9,449 nucleotides of DNA. Origin: Candidatus Aminicenantota bacterium (GTDB taxonomy: Bacteria; Acidobacteriota; Aminicenantia; UBA2199). The stretch lies in NCBI GenBank assembly GCA_030612495.1, contig JAUWNT010000085.1, forward strand, positions 1 to 9,449. The letters are read 5' to 3'. The first letter of the stretch is position 1; each line of letters starts with the position of its first letter. The position numbers and the translations under genes were made by a program. Below, in pieces: positions 1-6,988 of the stretch. The notes below the pieces were generated by a model, which saw nothing but the letters and a program-made list of their open reading frames with translations, was not told the DNA's origin and did no database searches.

Positions 1-108
1 TTTACAATAACCAGTAAAAAAGAGGTTATAAAAAGTGTAGAACCTGAACAACAATCAGAGAAAATCGATGTTACTGACAAAAAGAGTGATAAACCAGATT
101 CTGAATAA
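1..108 (+). CDS. C-terminal end of an unrecognised protein (5' truncated)
   Basis: An open frame enters from the left edge in frame 1 and ends at TAA (106-108), leaving 35 codons. The visible tail is hydrophilic and charged, rich in Lys, Glu, Asp and Ser, and ends in KPDSE. It looks like a disordered C-terminus and contains no recognisable domain. The gene converges on the minus-strand solute-binding protein gene that ends at 174. The 65 bases between them hold no clear terminator hairpin. That this frame is really coding is inferred from its openness and polar composition only. The function cannot be told from this fragment. Confidence 0.5.
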   Translation, partial: FTITSKKEVIKSVEPEQQSEKIDVTDKKSDKPDSE

Positions 109-173
109 TTTTTAGTTTATAAGTTATATTTTAACAAAGAAATTTACAAAAGTTTAGAAACATGGGGTTTGGA

Positions 174-1682
174 TTATTTTATTTTTGTAGCATTTTTAAA
201 TATTAAATATCCATTTGGGTCAATATACAAATTTTTTACATTCTTATCACAAACAATGATTGATTTTAAATGGAAAAGCGGATTCCATGGAACATCATTG
301 TGAATTATCTCCTGTGCTCGTTCATATAACTTAATCCTCTTTTCCTTTTGTAATGTTTCTCTCGCCTCTTCAAGAATGGATGTAAGCTTCGGATTATCAT
401 AAAAAGCTCTATTATTATTTCCTTTTTTCATTGTTAACGTTGGATATAAAAAAACATCTGGATCAGGTCCTGCTATCCATCCCATTATAACCATATCATG
501 TTCTCCCCTGTCAATTCGTTTTCTCATTTCATTAAATGGTAAAGCAGTTTTCTTTATAATAATATTTAAAGGTCTTGCATTTTTTATTAGAATGTTTACT
601 ATTTTATTTAAAGCAATATTTGTTTTTGTATAAAAAAGCGAACATTCAAAACCATTTTCTAACCCGGATTTCTTTAGCAGTTCCTTGACTTTTTCTATAT
701 TGTAATCATAATCAACGATCTTTTTATTAAAACCAAATAGGTATGGAGGGATTGGTGTGACTGCTGGTATGGCAAGATTCTGAAAAACATGTTTTATAAG
801 CATCTTTTTATCAATTAAATGACAAAAAGCTCTCCTTACCTCAACTTTATTAAAAGGCTCTTTTTTAGTATTAAATGCTAAATAATGAATTCTAAAAGAT
901 GGTGAAAAAAGAAATGTAACCTTTTTATTTCCCTTAAATTCTTCATATTCCTTTGCTGAACGAATCTTTGAAACATCAGCAATATTGTTCTTAATATAAA
1001 GGAATTTAGTGTAGGCACTTTTTACAATTTTATAGGTGACTTTTGAAAGCTCTATCTTTCCATCCCAGTAAAACTCATTTCTCTTAATAATGAGATATTT
1101 GCCCTTCTCCCATTTTTCGAATTTAAATGGTCCAGTACCAATAGGCCTAAAATTTATACCCTTATAACAACCCGGTGCTACTATTGAAGCAACCGGATCT
1201 GTTAATGCAGATAAAAACGGACCATAGGCCTTATTTAAAACTATCTCAACTGTATATCTATCTATAAGTTTAATATCTTTTATATATGAAAGAAGATATT
1301 CCCATTTCTTATACTCTAATTTGGATTTCCCCATTCTTTTCTTGAATGATTTTACAACAGCTCCTGCATCAAAAATTTCCCCATTATGAAATTTCACACC
1401 TTTCCTTAGCTTGAATATCCATCTTTTATCATTATCCTTAACTTCCCAGGTTGTTGCCAAACATGGTTCAATAATAAGGGTTCCTTTCTTAAACCTAACA
1501 AGACCTTCAAATATATTTGATATAACTTCATCCGAATAATAATCATCTGCCTTGCCAGGTTCTATAGATGCTGAATCAATGGTCCTTACGTAAATAATGG
1601 TATCTTTTGAAGAGTATAGATTAAAAAAGAATAGGATACAGAGAGGGATAATGAAAAAAATCTTTTTCATAGAAAATCTCAT
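174..1682 (-). CDS. ABC-type peptide/solute-binding protein, family 5 (SBP-B)
   Basis: This is a 502-residue periplasmic binding protein of the SBP_bac_5 family (DppA/OppA type), which captures peptides, nickel or other small solutes for an ABC importer or a sensor. Residues 5-25 form a Lys-started hydrophobic Sec signal with no convincing lipobox, so a soluble periplasmic protein is expected. Family landmarks are the EP motif near 41, RWIFKLRKGVKFHNG (87-101), PIGTGPF (180-186), RRAFCHLIDKK (283-293) and GWIAGPDPD (401-409). In peptide-binding relatives, an Asp near this last motif pairs with the peptide amino terminus. Length is normal for the family. It is a clear but diverged paralogue of SBP-A (3901-5439). 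It starts 98 bases after the kinase stop codon. Two starts are possible: ATG at 1682 or ATG at 1670 (MKKIFF). Neither has a clear Shine-Dalgarno, and the predicted transcript begins near 1682. The ligand is unknown. Confidence 0.93.
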   Translation of the reverse strand: MRFSMKKIFFIIPLCILFFFNLYSSKDTIIYVRTIDSASIEPGKADDYYSDEVISNIFEGLVRFKKGTLIIEPCLATTWEVKDNDKRWIFKLRKGVKFHNGEIFDAGAVVKSFKKRMGKSKLEYKKWEYLLSYIKDIKLIDRYTVEIVLNKAYGPFLSALTDPVASIVAPGCYKGINFRPIGTGPFKFEKWEKGKYLIIKRNEFYWDGKIELSKVTYKIVKSAYTKFLYIKNNIADVSKIRSAKEYEEFKGNKKVTFLFSPSFRIHYLAFNTKKEPFNKVEVRRAFCHLIDKKMLIKHVFQNLAIPAVTPIPPYLFGFNKKIVDYDYNIEKVKELLKKSGLENGFECSLFYTKTNIALNKIVNILIKNARPLNIIIKKTALPFNEMRKRIDRGEHDMVIMGWIAGPDPDVFLYPTLTMKKGNNNRAFYDNPKLTSILEEARETLQKEKRIKLYERAQEIIHNDVPWNPLFHLKSIIVCDKNVKNLYIDPNGYLIFKNATKIK

Positions 1683-1700
1683 AGATTAAATATAATCTAT
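1681..1700. repeat. Perfect 8-bp inverted repeat over the SBP-B promoter/start
   Basis: ATAGATTA (1681-1688) and its exact reverse complement TAATCTAT (1693-1700) are separated by 4 bases. On the minus strand the repeat covers the predicted -10 element (1694-1689) and touches the first possible start codon (1682-1680). It could be an operator for a dimeric regulator, or an RNA hairpin if transcription starts further upstream. The exact symmetry is seen directly; the regulatory role is inferred. AT-rich DNA produces short palindromes by chance, but 8 of 8 paired bases is better than anything else noticed in the intergenic regions here. Confidence 0.5.
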
Positions 1701-1717
1701 ATTTAAGTAAATTTCAA
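1689..1717 (-). promoter_or_regulatory. Predicted sigma-70-type promoter for SBP-B
   Basis: On the minus strand, TTGAAA (1717-1712) and TATATT (1694-1689) are separated by exactly 17 bases. This is close to the TTGACA-17-TATAAT consensus. Transcription would start near 1682, at or just before the SBP-B start codons, giving a leaderless or about 12-base-leader mRNA. It would let SBP-B be expressed separately from the SBP-A/kinase pair. In DNA this AT-rich, -10-like hexamers are common, so the call rests on the spacing and both boxes together. Confidence 0.45.
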
Positions 1718-1780
1718 CAATAAAAAAACAAGAAGGTTTACGCTTAAAATTTTTATTTAATAGTGATTTTCCTATATGAT

Positions 1781-3904
1781 TTAACTGGGTTCAAATTCCT
1801 GAAAATCAAAGATAAAAGTGGCTCCTTCCTCTGGTTTGCTTTTTACTGATATTACTCCTCTATTTTCTTCTACAATTTGTTTTACATAGGAAAGGCCAAG
1901 ACCTGTACCCTTTTTTCTTTTTGTTGTAAAATATGGCTCAAAAATTTTCTCGATTATATTTGGTTCTATTCCAGTTCCATTATCAAAGATTTGAATTCTG
2001 ATAAACTTTATTTTATTCTGTTCTTGAGTAAATTGTTCAATACTTATAACAATTCTGCCTTTTTCTCTTTCTGCTATTTGAATTGAATCTTTTGCATTAA
2101 AAAGTGTGTTAAAAAGTACTAATAATAATTTTGTTTTATTACCATATATATAGTATTGAATCTTTTTGCTGTATCTTTTTTCAATTTCAATATTCTTAAG
2201 AATTGTATTTTCAATAAGACTTAAGACTGAATATATTAATTCTCCTATATTAATTTTTTCTACCTTTATAGTTTCTTTTTTTGAAAAATCTAAGATATTT
2301 TTCCCAAGTTCATTAGCCTTTTTTGATATTTTTCCAATAGCATCAATTTTATTATAAATTTCACTATTTTTACTGACTTTGTTCTTTATAAGCTCAACAT
2401 AACCCATAATTCCAGTAATTAGATTATTGAACTCATGTGTGAATTTACTTGACATCTCCCCTAAAGTTCCGAGTTTTTGTGCATGAATAAGCTCTTGTTC
2501 CGTCCTTAATTGCTTTGAAATATCCTCTATTTGAACTGCAACCATACTTTTGGTTTTAAGTTTTATATTATAAAATGTAAGTCTTACGATTTTTTCTTCT
2601 CCATTCTTCATTATTAAAGGATATTTATCGTAAAAGCTTGGTTGACCACTCAAGAGTACAGTGAAGTATTCTGCCCTTATAGATTGAGGAAGTTCTATTA
2701 TTGTAAAAAGCTCTTTGTTTTCTACTTCTTTTTGGTTAACCTCAAAGATTTTCTTTGCAGCTGAGTTAATTGTAACAATGTTTGATGATGCATCACATAT
2801 AAATAAGGCGTAAGGAGAATTTTCAATGATTTTTTCAAAAAATATTTTTAAATCCAGAATTTCTTCCCTCTGGTTCTTTATTGATTCAGCCATTTTGTTA
2901 AATGATTTTGTTAATTGACCAATTTCATCTTTTGATGTAGGTTTTATTTTTATATCAAGTTTCCCTTTTGATATTGATTTAGCTCCATCTGAAAGTACAA
3001 GAATTGGTTTGGTTAATTTATTCCCGAGCCAAAAACTAATAAAAATCACTAATATAACTACAATTAACAACACAAATAAAATATTTAGGATTCCATGTTT
3101 TTTTGCAATTGTGATATCATTTATATTTACGGAAACTAACACTTTACCTATATTAGTTCCCGAGTAGCTTATTATTGGGAAGCACTCAATTAAGAATTTT
3201 TCATTAAGAATAGTTAATTTTTCCATTTTGTCTTTTGAAATTTTAGGAATTTTTGGGAAAAATCGTCTTCCTTCTGTATTTTGAAATGTTGATGCAAGTT
3301 TTTCTCTATTTGAAATTATTACAATATCTCCATTTGTTTTATCCTTTAATTGATCAGCAAATTCAGAATTCAAGCATAACTCAAAAAAAAGATATCCTTT
3401 AAAATCAAAGGTCTTTTGGTCAACAATTGGAGATATAACTAAAATATATATTTTATTGTTAATTTCAAATATACCCGCATCTCTGATTAGAGGATCTCTC
3501 TGCTTGCCAAAGAGTGGGATTTTAATAGTATTATTTTTATTTATGCAACTATCAGATGAAGAGTTATTAAAAGAAACAATGGTATTAAAATTGGGATCAA
3601 GGATTGTTGCATTGATATTATTTAGAAAGAAGCTTTTATTCTCTAAATCAATGGAAAGCTCCTCTGGTTTTTCAATATTATCAATAATTTCACTTAATTC
3701 TGAGATAAATGCTGCTTTACGGGTCAGGTTGCCAAGATTTTCATAAAAGAAATTTTCTGCAGCATGAGTTTTTGAAATTGCTTCTTCTATTGCTATATTT
3801 TCATATTTTTTAGAAATAGAATAAATTGCTGAAAAGGTGGCTAATAGAGCTGAGATAACCGCAATAAGGATGAAAGAGAGGAAAAACTTTGATTTTATTT
3901 TCAT
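1781..3904 (-). CDS. Membrane sensor histidine kinase (Cache-like sensor, HAMP, PAS, HisKA, HATPase)
   Basis: This 707-residue protein would sense a periplasmic signal and autophosphorylate to start a two-component pathway. Transmembrane helices at about 7-29 and 271-293 enclose a roughly 240-residue extracytoplasmic region. That region resembles Cache/CHASE-type sensors in size and layout, but I cannot assign the family. HAMP follows (about 294-348, with P300 and the DEIG motif at 326-329), then a PAS domain (about 351-465). The HisKA domain carries the phospho-acceptor H490 in THEFNN. The ATPase domain shows an N-box (LFNAKDS, 601-607), G1 (DNGTG, 641-645), F-box (FEPYFTTK, 655-662) and G2 (GTGLGL, 666-671). 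All catalytic motifs are intact. No receiver domain is fused and no response regulator gene is in the window. The ATG overlaps the stop codon of SBP-A by ATGA, indicating translational coupling. This suggests the binding protein and kinase are made together. Confidence 0.95.
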   Translation of the reverse strand: MKIKSKFFLSFILIAVISALLATFSAIYSISKKYENIAIEEAISKTHAAENFFYENLGNLTRKAAFISELSEIIDNIEKPEELSIDLENKSFFLNNINATILDPNFNTIVSFNNSSSDSCINKNNTIKIPLFGKQRDPLIRDAGIFEINNKIYILVISPIVDQKTFDFKGYLFFELCLNSEFADQLKDKTNGDIVIISNREKLASTFQNTEGRRFFPKIPKISKDKMEKLTILNEKFLIECFPIISYSGTNIGKVLVSVNINDITIAKKHGILNILFVLLIVVILVIFISFWLGNKLTKPILVLSDGAKSISKGKLDIKIKPTSKDEIGQLTKSFNKMAESIKNQREEILDLKIFFEKIIENSPYALFICDASSNIVTINSAAKKIFEVNQKEVENKELFTIIELPQSIRAEYFTVLLSGQPSFYDKYPLIMKNGEEKIVRLTFYNIKLKTKSMVAVQIEDISKQLRTEQELIHAQKLGTLGEMSSKFTHEFNNLITGIMGYVELIKNKVSKNSEIYNKIDAIGKISKKANELGKNILDFSKKETIKVEKINIGELIYSVLSLIENTILKNIEIEKRYSKKIQYYIYGNKTKLLLVLFNTLFNAKDSIQIAEREKGRIVISIEQFTQEQNKIKFIRIQIFDNGTGIEPNIIEKIFEPYFTTKRKKGTGLGLSYVKQIVEENRGVISVKSKPEEGATFIFDFQEFEPS

Positions 3905-5439
3905 CTTTTTTTTATATCAAAAAATGTAATATTGCCCAATGGGCTGATATATATCATTTTTATTTTCTCATTGTTGTATATTACTATTTCTTTATCCTGA
4001 AAAATTGGTATACACAGTACATCTTCATTTATAATTCTATTTATTTTCCTGTATAATTCATCTCTTTTTTTTAAACTTTTTGTATTTGAGGCTAGATCTA
4101 AATCTTTTAGAATCTCTTTATTTCCACATAAAGATAAATTAGAAAAACCTTGTTTCTGAAGTTTTTCTGAAAATAGGGGTTTTATAATACTGGATGTATC
4201 TGGATAATCAGCAATCCAACCTGAGATAGTCAGATCATAATCTCCTTTTTTTATTCTTTCTAGATATTCTTTTCCTGGTACATTGTGTATTTTGAGCTCA
4301 ATGCCAACTTTTTTTAGATTTTTTGAATATAAAGAGATCAATTGGAGGGTTAACATAGAACTGTTTTCAAGAAGGAAATTAAAACTAATTTTTAAAGGAA
4401 GCTTTTCTTTTTTTATAAGTTCTTTTGCTTTGCTTATTGAAAAACTTTCTTTTACTGTTTTTTTTGAATATCCTAACATTCCCTGGGGAATAATGGAGTC
4501 CATAGAAAAATATGTATTCTGAAAAACATATTTTAAAGTTTTTTTATCCCATAAGTGGCAGAAAGCCTTTCTAATATTCTTATTTCTTAGATATTTATTA
4601 TTAAAATTAAAAGCAATGAAATTTGTTGAAAATGTTGGAAAATAGTCTATATTAACCCATTTCAAATTTTTTAAACCCATAAGCTTTGATATTGAAAAGG
4701 TAAAAAGAATATCTATTTTTTTTTTTTGGAATAAGTTGTGCAGTGTTTCGATATTTGGATTAATTATATTTATAAATTCATCAATTTCAGGTTTACCTCC
4801 CCAGTATTTTGGATTTGCCTTTAAGGTTAATTGTTTGTTTTCTTCCCATTTTTTTAGAATAAAAGGACCTGTGCCAATAGGGTTTTTATGAAATTTTTCT
4901 TTATATTTTTTTACCCCTGAAGGAGATACGATTGATGCTCCCGAACATGTAAGAGTTGAAAGGAATGGATAAAATGGTTTCTTCAAATAAAAAACAACAG
5001 TATATTGATCTATCTTTTTCACATCTTTGATATTTTCAAATATCTCATTGAACATAGGGAAATCATAATATCTGTATTTAAATGTTTTATCCATCTGTCT
5101 TTTGAATGAAAAGACAACTGAATCAGAATTGAAATCTGATCCATCATGGAATATTACTCCTTTTCTAAGTTTCAATATCCAGGTCTTTCCATTTTCTTTC
5201 TTTTCCCATGATGTAGCAAGAGAAGGTTCAATTTTAAATGTTTTTTGATTTATTTTGACTAATGTGTCGAATATATTAACAGTAAAAAAAAATGAAGTGT
5301 CATCCCATGCTTGTGCTGGATCAAGTGTTTTAGGTAAATAACTCATTCCAGAGTAAATAATTTTTTTTTGAGTTGGAAGAATAAGAATTGGAAATATCAG
5401 GAAAACAATAATAAGAAAATATTGTTTTTTGTTTATCAT
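3901..5439 (-). CDS. ABC-type peptide/solute-binding protein, family 5 (SBP-A)
   Basis: This is a 512-residue periplasmic solute-binding protein of the SBP_bac_5 (DppA/OppA) family. A Sec signal occupies about residues 1-23 without a lipobox. Landmarks are TLDPAQAWDD (38-47), TWILKLRKGVIFHDG (86-100), NPIGTGPFILKKWE (186-199), IRKAFCHLWDKK (289-300) and GWIADYPD (407-414), a motif often seen in peptide-binding members. The start at 5439 is supported by GGAGA seven bases upstream. Its stop codon overlaps the kinase ATG by four bases, so it is the first gene of a binding protein-kinase unit. It is paralogous to SBP-B (174-1682); the pairs RAFCH, PIGTGPF and GWIA are shared. The gene contains a run of 12 adenines (minus strand, 4727-4716), encoding part of QKKKI at 238-242. 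No permease or ATPase gene accompanies it. The ligand cannot be deduced. Confidence 0.94.
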   Translation of the reverse strand: MINKKQYFLIIVFLIFPILILPTQKKIIYSGMSYLPKTLDPAQAWDDTSFFFTVNIFDTLVKINQKTFKIEPSLATSWEKKENGKTWILKLRKGVIFHDGSDFNSDSVVFSFKRQMDKTFKYRYYDFPMFNEIFENIKDVKKIDQYTVVFYLKKPFYPFLSTLTCSGASIVSPSGVKKYKEKFHKNPIGTGPFILKKWEENKQLTLKANPKYWGGKPEIDEFINIINPNIETLHNLFQKKKIDILFTFSISKLMGLKNLKWVNIDYFPTFSTNFIAFNFNNKYLRNKNIRKAFCHLWDKKTLKYVFQNTYFSMDSIIPQGMLGYSKKTVKESFSISKAKELIKKEKLPLKISFNFLLENSSMLTLQLISLYSKNLKKVGIELKIHNVPGKEYLERIKKGDYDLTISGWIADYPDTSSIIKPLFSEKLQKQGFSNLSLCGNKEILKDLDLASNTKSLKKRDELYRKINRIINEDVLCIPIFQDKEIVIYNNEKIKMIYISPLGNITFFDIKKR

Positions 5440-5446
5440 TTTAAAG

Positions 5447-5451
5447 TCTCC
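5447..5451 (-). promoter_or_regulatory. Ribosome binding site of SBP-A
   Basis: The minus strand reads GGAGA (5451-5447), seven bases before the ATG at 5439. This is a good Shine-Dalgarno and fixes the start. It lies almost at the predicted transcript 5' end (about 5452), so the leader would be only about 13 bases. Confidence 0.65.
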
Positions 5452-5458
5452 ATTTAGA

Positions 5459-5487
5459 ATAATAAGTTATAAATAAAATATTTTCAA
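5459..5487 (-). promoter_or_regulatory. Predicted sigma-70-type promoter for SBP-A/kinase
   Basis: On the minus strand, TTGAAA (5487-5482) is followed after exactly 17 bases by TATTAT (5464-5459). Transcription would begin near 5452. The box sequences and the spacing closely parallel the predicted SBP-B promoter (TTGAAA-17-TATATT), which would fit joint expression of the two binding proteins. The region is nearly all A and T, so alternative -10 boxes further upstream cannot be excluded. Confidence 0.5.
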
Positions 5488-5512
5488 TAAAATAATATAT
5501 AATATCTATAAT

Positions 5513-5541
5513 TTGACATAAATTATTTTCTATATTAAAGT
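5513..5541 (+). promoter_or_regulatory. Predicted sigma-70-type promoter for the M64 peptidase
   Basis: A perfect -35 box TTGACA (5513-5518) is followed after 17 bases by TAAAGT (5536-5541), a 4/6 match to the -10 consensus. A start near 5548 would leave a leader of about 19 bases containing GGAGG (5557-5561), five bases before the ATG at 5567. It diverges from the SBP-A promoter, and the two -35 boxes are about 25 bases apart, so a regulator bound between them could affect both genes. Confidence 0.5.
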
Positions 5542-5566
5542 GAATATTGAGTTTTTGGAGGTTTGA

Positions 5567-6925
5567 ATGAAGAAGATAAGAAGCTTTGTTTTTTTAATTT
5601 TTTCTATTTTTTTATTTAATTTTGCAGGGTCTGATGTTTTAAAATTCGATGACTTTTTCATTGATAATACTATGAGAATAGATTACTTCCACTCAGGGGA
5701 TGCTCAGAATGAATGGATTTCTCTGGATAAGGTTTATCAGCAAGGGATTTGGGCAGGAAGTATGCATAACCTTATTTATCCTTTTAATAATGGACGTTAT
5801 TTTATTAAAATATATGATGTTAAATCAAAAAGCCTTATTTATTCTAAAGGATTTAACAGCTATTTTGGAGAATATAAAACAACGGATTTGGCGGGAAAAG
5901 GAATAATGCGTACTTTTCATGAAACTGCTATGATACCTTATCCAAAAGAAAAAATACGTTTTGTAATTGAATATAGAGGGAAAAATAATGATTTAAAATC
6001 TCTATTTAATACAGAAATCAATCCGAATGGTATTGGAATTATAAAAGAGAGTCTTATAGATGGTGTAAAAGTTTGGGAGATAAATAAAAAAGGAGATCCA
6101 CATAAAAAGGTAGATCTTGTTTTTGTAGGCGAAGGATTTAGTATTGAAGAACAAGACGAATTTAGAAAAGATGTGCAAAGGCTTTGTAGCTTATTTTTTG
6201 AGCATGAACCATATAAAAGATTTAAAGAGAGTTTTAATGTTTATGCAGTATGTAAGCCTTCACAGGAAAGTGGTACAGATGAACCGCGTTTAGGTGTCTT
6301 TAAAAATACGAGTATTAGCACATCTTTTAATTCATTGGGTTTGTCTCGCTACCTTTTAACAGAAGATAATAAAAGCCTGAGGGATATTACAGCACATGTA
6401 CCTTATGATACTATTGCAATTGTGGTTAATAGTGAACGTTATGGCGGTGGAGGTATTTATAATTTTTACTGCGTTTTTACAACAAATGAAAAGTCCAATG
6501 AGTATCTCTTTCTTCATGAATTTGGGCATTCTTTTGGAGGACTTGCAGATGAATATTATTCATCTGCAGTAACTTATAATGATTTTTATCCAAAAGGTAT
6601 TGAACCTTTAGAGCCGAATATTACAGCATTGTTAGATCCTGAAAATTTAAAATGGAAATCCCTTGTTACAAAAGGTATAAAAATACCAACTCCATGGGGA
6701 AAAGAGAAACTTGATAAAATGGGTCAAGAATTTTCAAAGAGAGAGGATTTTTTCAAAAATAATAAGTATAAAGATAAAGTGGGTGCTTTTGAAGGAGCTG
6801 GGTATTCATCAAAAGGCCTTTTTCGTCCAATGCTTGATTGTATAATGTTCAGCACTCGTACAACTTCTTACTGCAAAGTCTGTGAAAAAGCAATTGAACG
6901 AGTTATAAAATACTATTCATATTAA
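5567..6925 (+). CDS. Secreted M64-family zinc metallopeptidase (IgA-peptidase-like)
   Basis: This 452-residue protein is exported by a Sec signal (about 1-21, cleavage around FAG-S). It would act as a zinc endopeptidase outside the cytoplasm. An N-terminal region (about 25-150) fits the beta-rich M64 N-terminal domain. The catalytic domain follows (about 165-450). The motif HEFGHSFGGLADEYY (317-331) supplies zinc ligands H317 and H321 and the general base E318; a downstream acidic residue (D328 or E329) is the probable third ligand. The C-terminal pattern CxM (425-427) with CxxC (436-439) is also typical of the family. Length is normal and nothing essential appears missing. The family is named after a clostridial IgA-cleaving enzyme, but most members have unknown substrates, so an IgA target should not be assumed. 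It is divergent from SBP-A and is followed after 63 bases by the TPR gene. GGAGG at 5557-5561 supports the start. Confidence 0.92.
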   Translation: MKKIRSFVFLIFSIFLFNFAGSDVLKFDDFFIDNTMRIDYFHSGDAQNEWISLDKVYQQGIWAGSMHNLIYPFNNGRYFIKIYDVKSKSLIYSKGFNSYFGEYKTTDLAGKGIMRTFHETAMIPYPKEKIRFVIEYRGKNNDLKSLFNTEINPNGIGIIKESLIDGVKVWEINKKGDPHKKVDLVFVGEGFSIEEQDEFRKDVQRLCSLFFEHEPYKRFKESFNVYAVCKPSQESGTDEPRLGVFKNTSISTSFNSLGLSRYLLTEDNKSLRDITAHVPYDTIAIVVNSERYGGGGIYNFYCVFTTNEKSNEYLFLHEFGHSFGGLADEYYSSAVTYNDFYPKGIEPLEPNITALLDPENLKWKSLVTKGIKIPTPWGKEKLDKMGQEFSKREDFFKNNKYKDKVGAFEGAGYSSKGLFRPMLDCIMFSTRTTSYCKVCEKAIERVIKYYSY

Positions 6926-6931
6926 ACTAAA

Positions 6932-6960
6932 TTGTCTATTCTACGTATTATTTTTATTGT
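6932..6960 (+). promoter_or_regulatory. Weak candidate promoter for the TPR gene
   Basis: TTGTCT (6932-6937) and TATTGT (6955-6960) are 17 bases apart, each matching 4 of 6 consensus positions. This could give the TPR gene its own transcript. With no convincing terminator behind the peptidase gene, read-through from upstream is equally possible. Confidence 0.25.
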
Positions 6961-6978
6961 ATAGAATTATTAATAAAG

Positions 6979-6984
6979 AGGAGG
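6979..6984 (+). promoter_or_regulatory. Ribosome binding site deciding a GTG start
   Basis: AGGAGG, a full Shine-Dalgarno core, lies four bases before GTG at 6989. It is the strongest site in the window and is the main reason to accept the GTG as the start of the TPR protein. Confidence 0.75.
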
Positions 6985-6988
6985 AAAA

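Noticed and set aside
1701..1780. Region after the kinase stop, considered for a terminator between kinase and SBP-B
   Set aside because: There is a T-run on the minus strand but no stable stem before it, so read-through into SBP-B remains possible.
1877..2357. Two open frames of 69 and 63 codons on the + strand (1877-2086 and 2166-2357)
   Set aside because: They are antisense to the kinase's ATPase and HisKA regions, where the coding evidence is unambiguous.
3456..3746. A 96-codon open frame on the + strand
   Set aside because: It lies wholly inside the histidine kinase gene on the other strand, which has full domain support; it has no recognisable domain and no independent ribosome site.
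4283..4522. A 79-codon open frame on the + strand
   Set aside because: It is antisense to SBP-A and shows only low-complexity Phe/Lys-rich sequence.
5700..5906. A 68-codon open frame overlapping the start of the peptidase gene
   Set aside because: It is out of frame inside the M64 gene, which has a signal peptide and a ribosome site in the other frame.
6938..6967. Inverted repeat ATTCTA...TAGAAT behind the peptidase gene, considered as a terminator
   Set aside because: The stem has only six AT-rich pairs with an 18-base loop and no following T-run.
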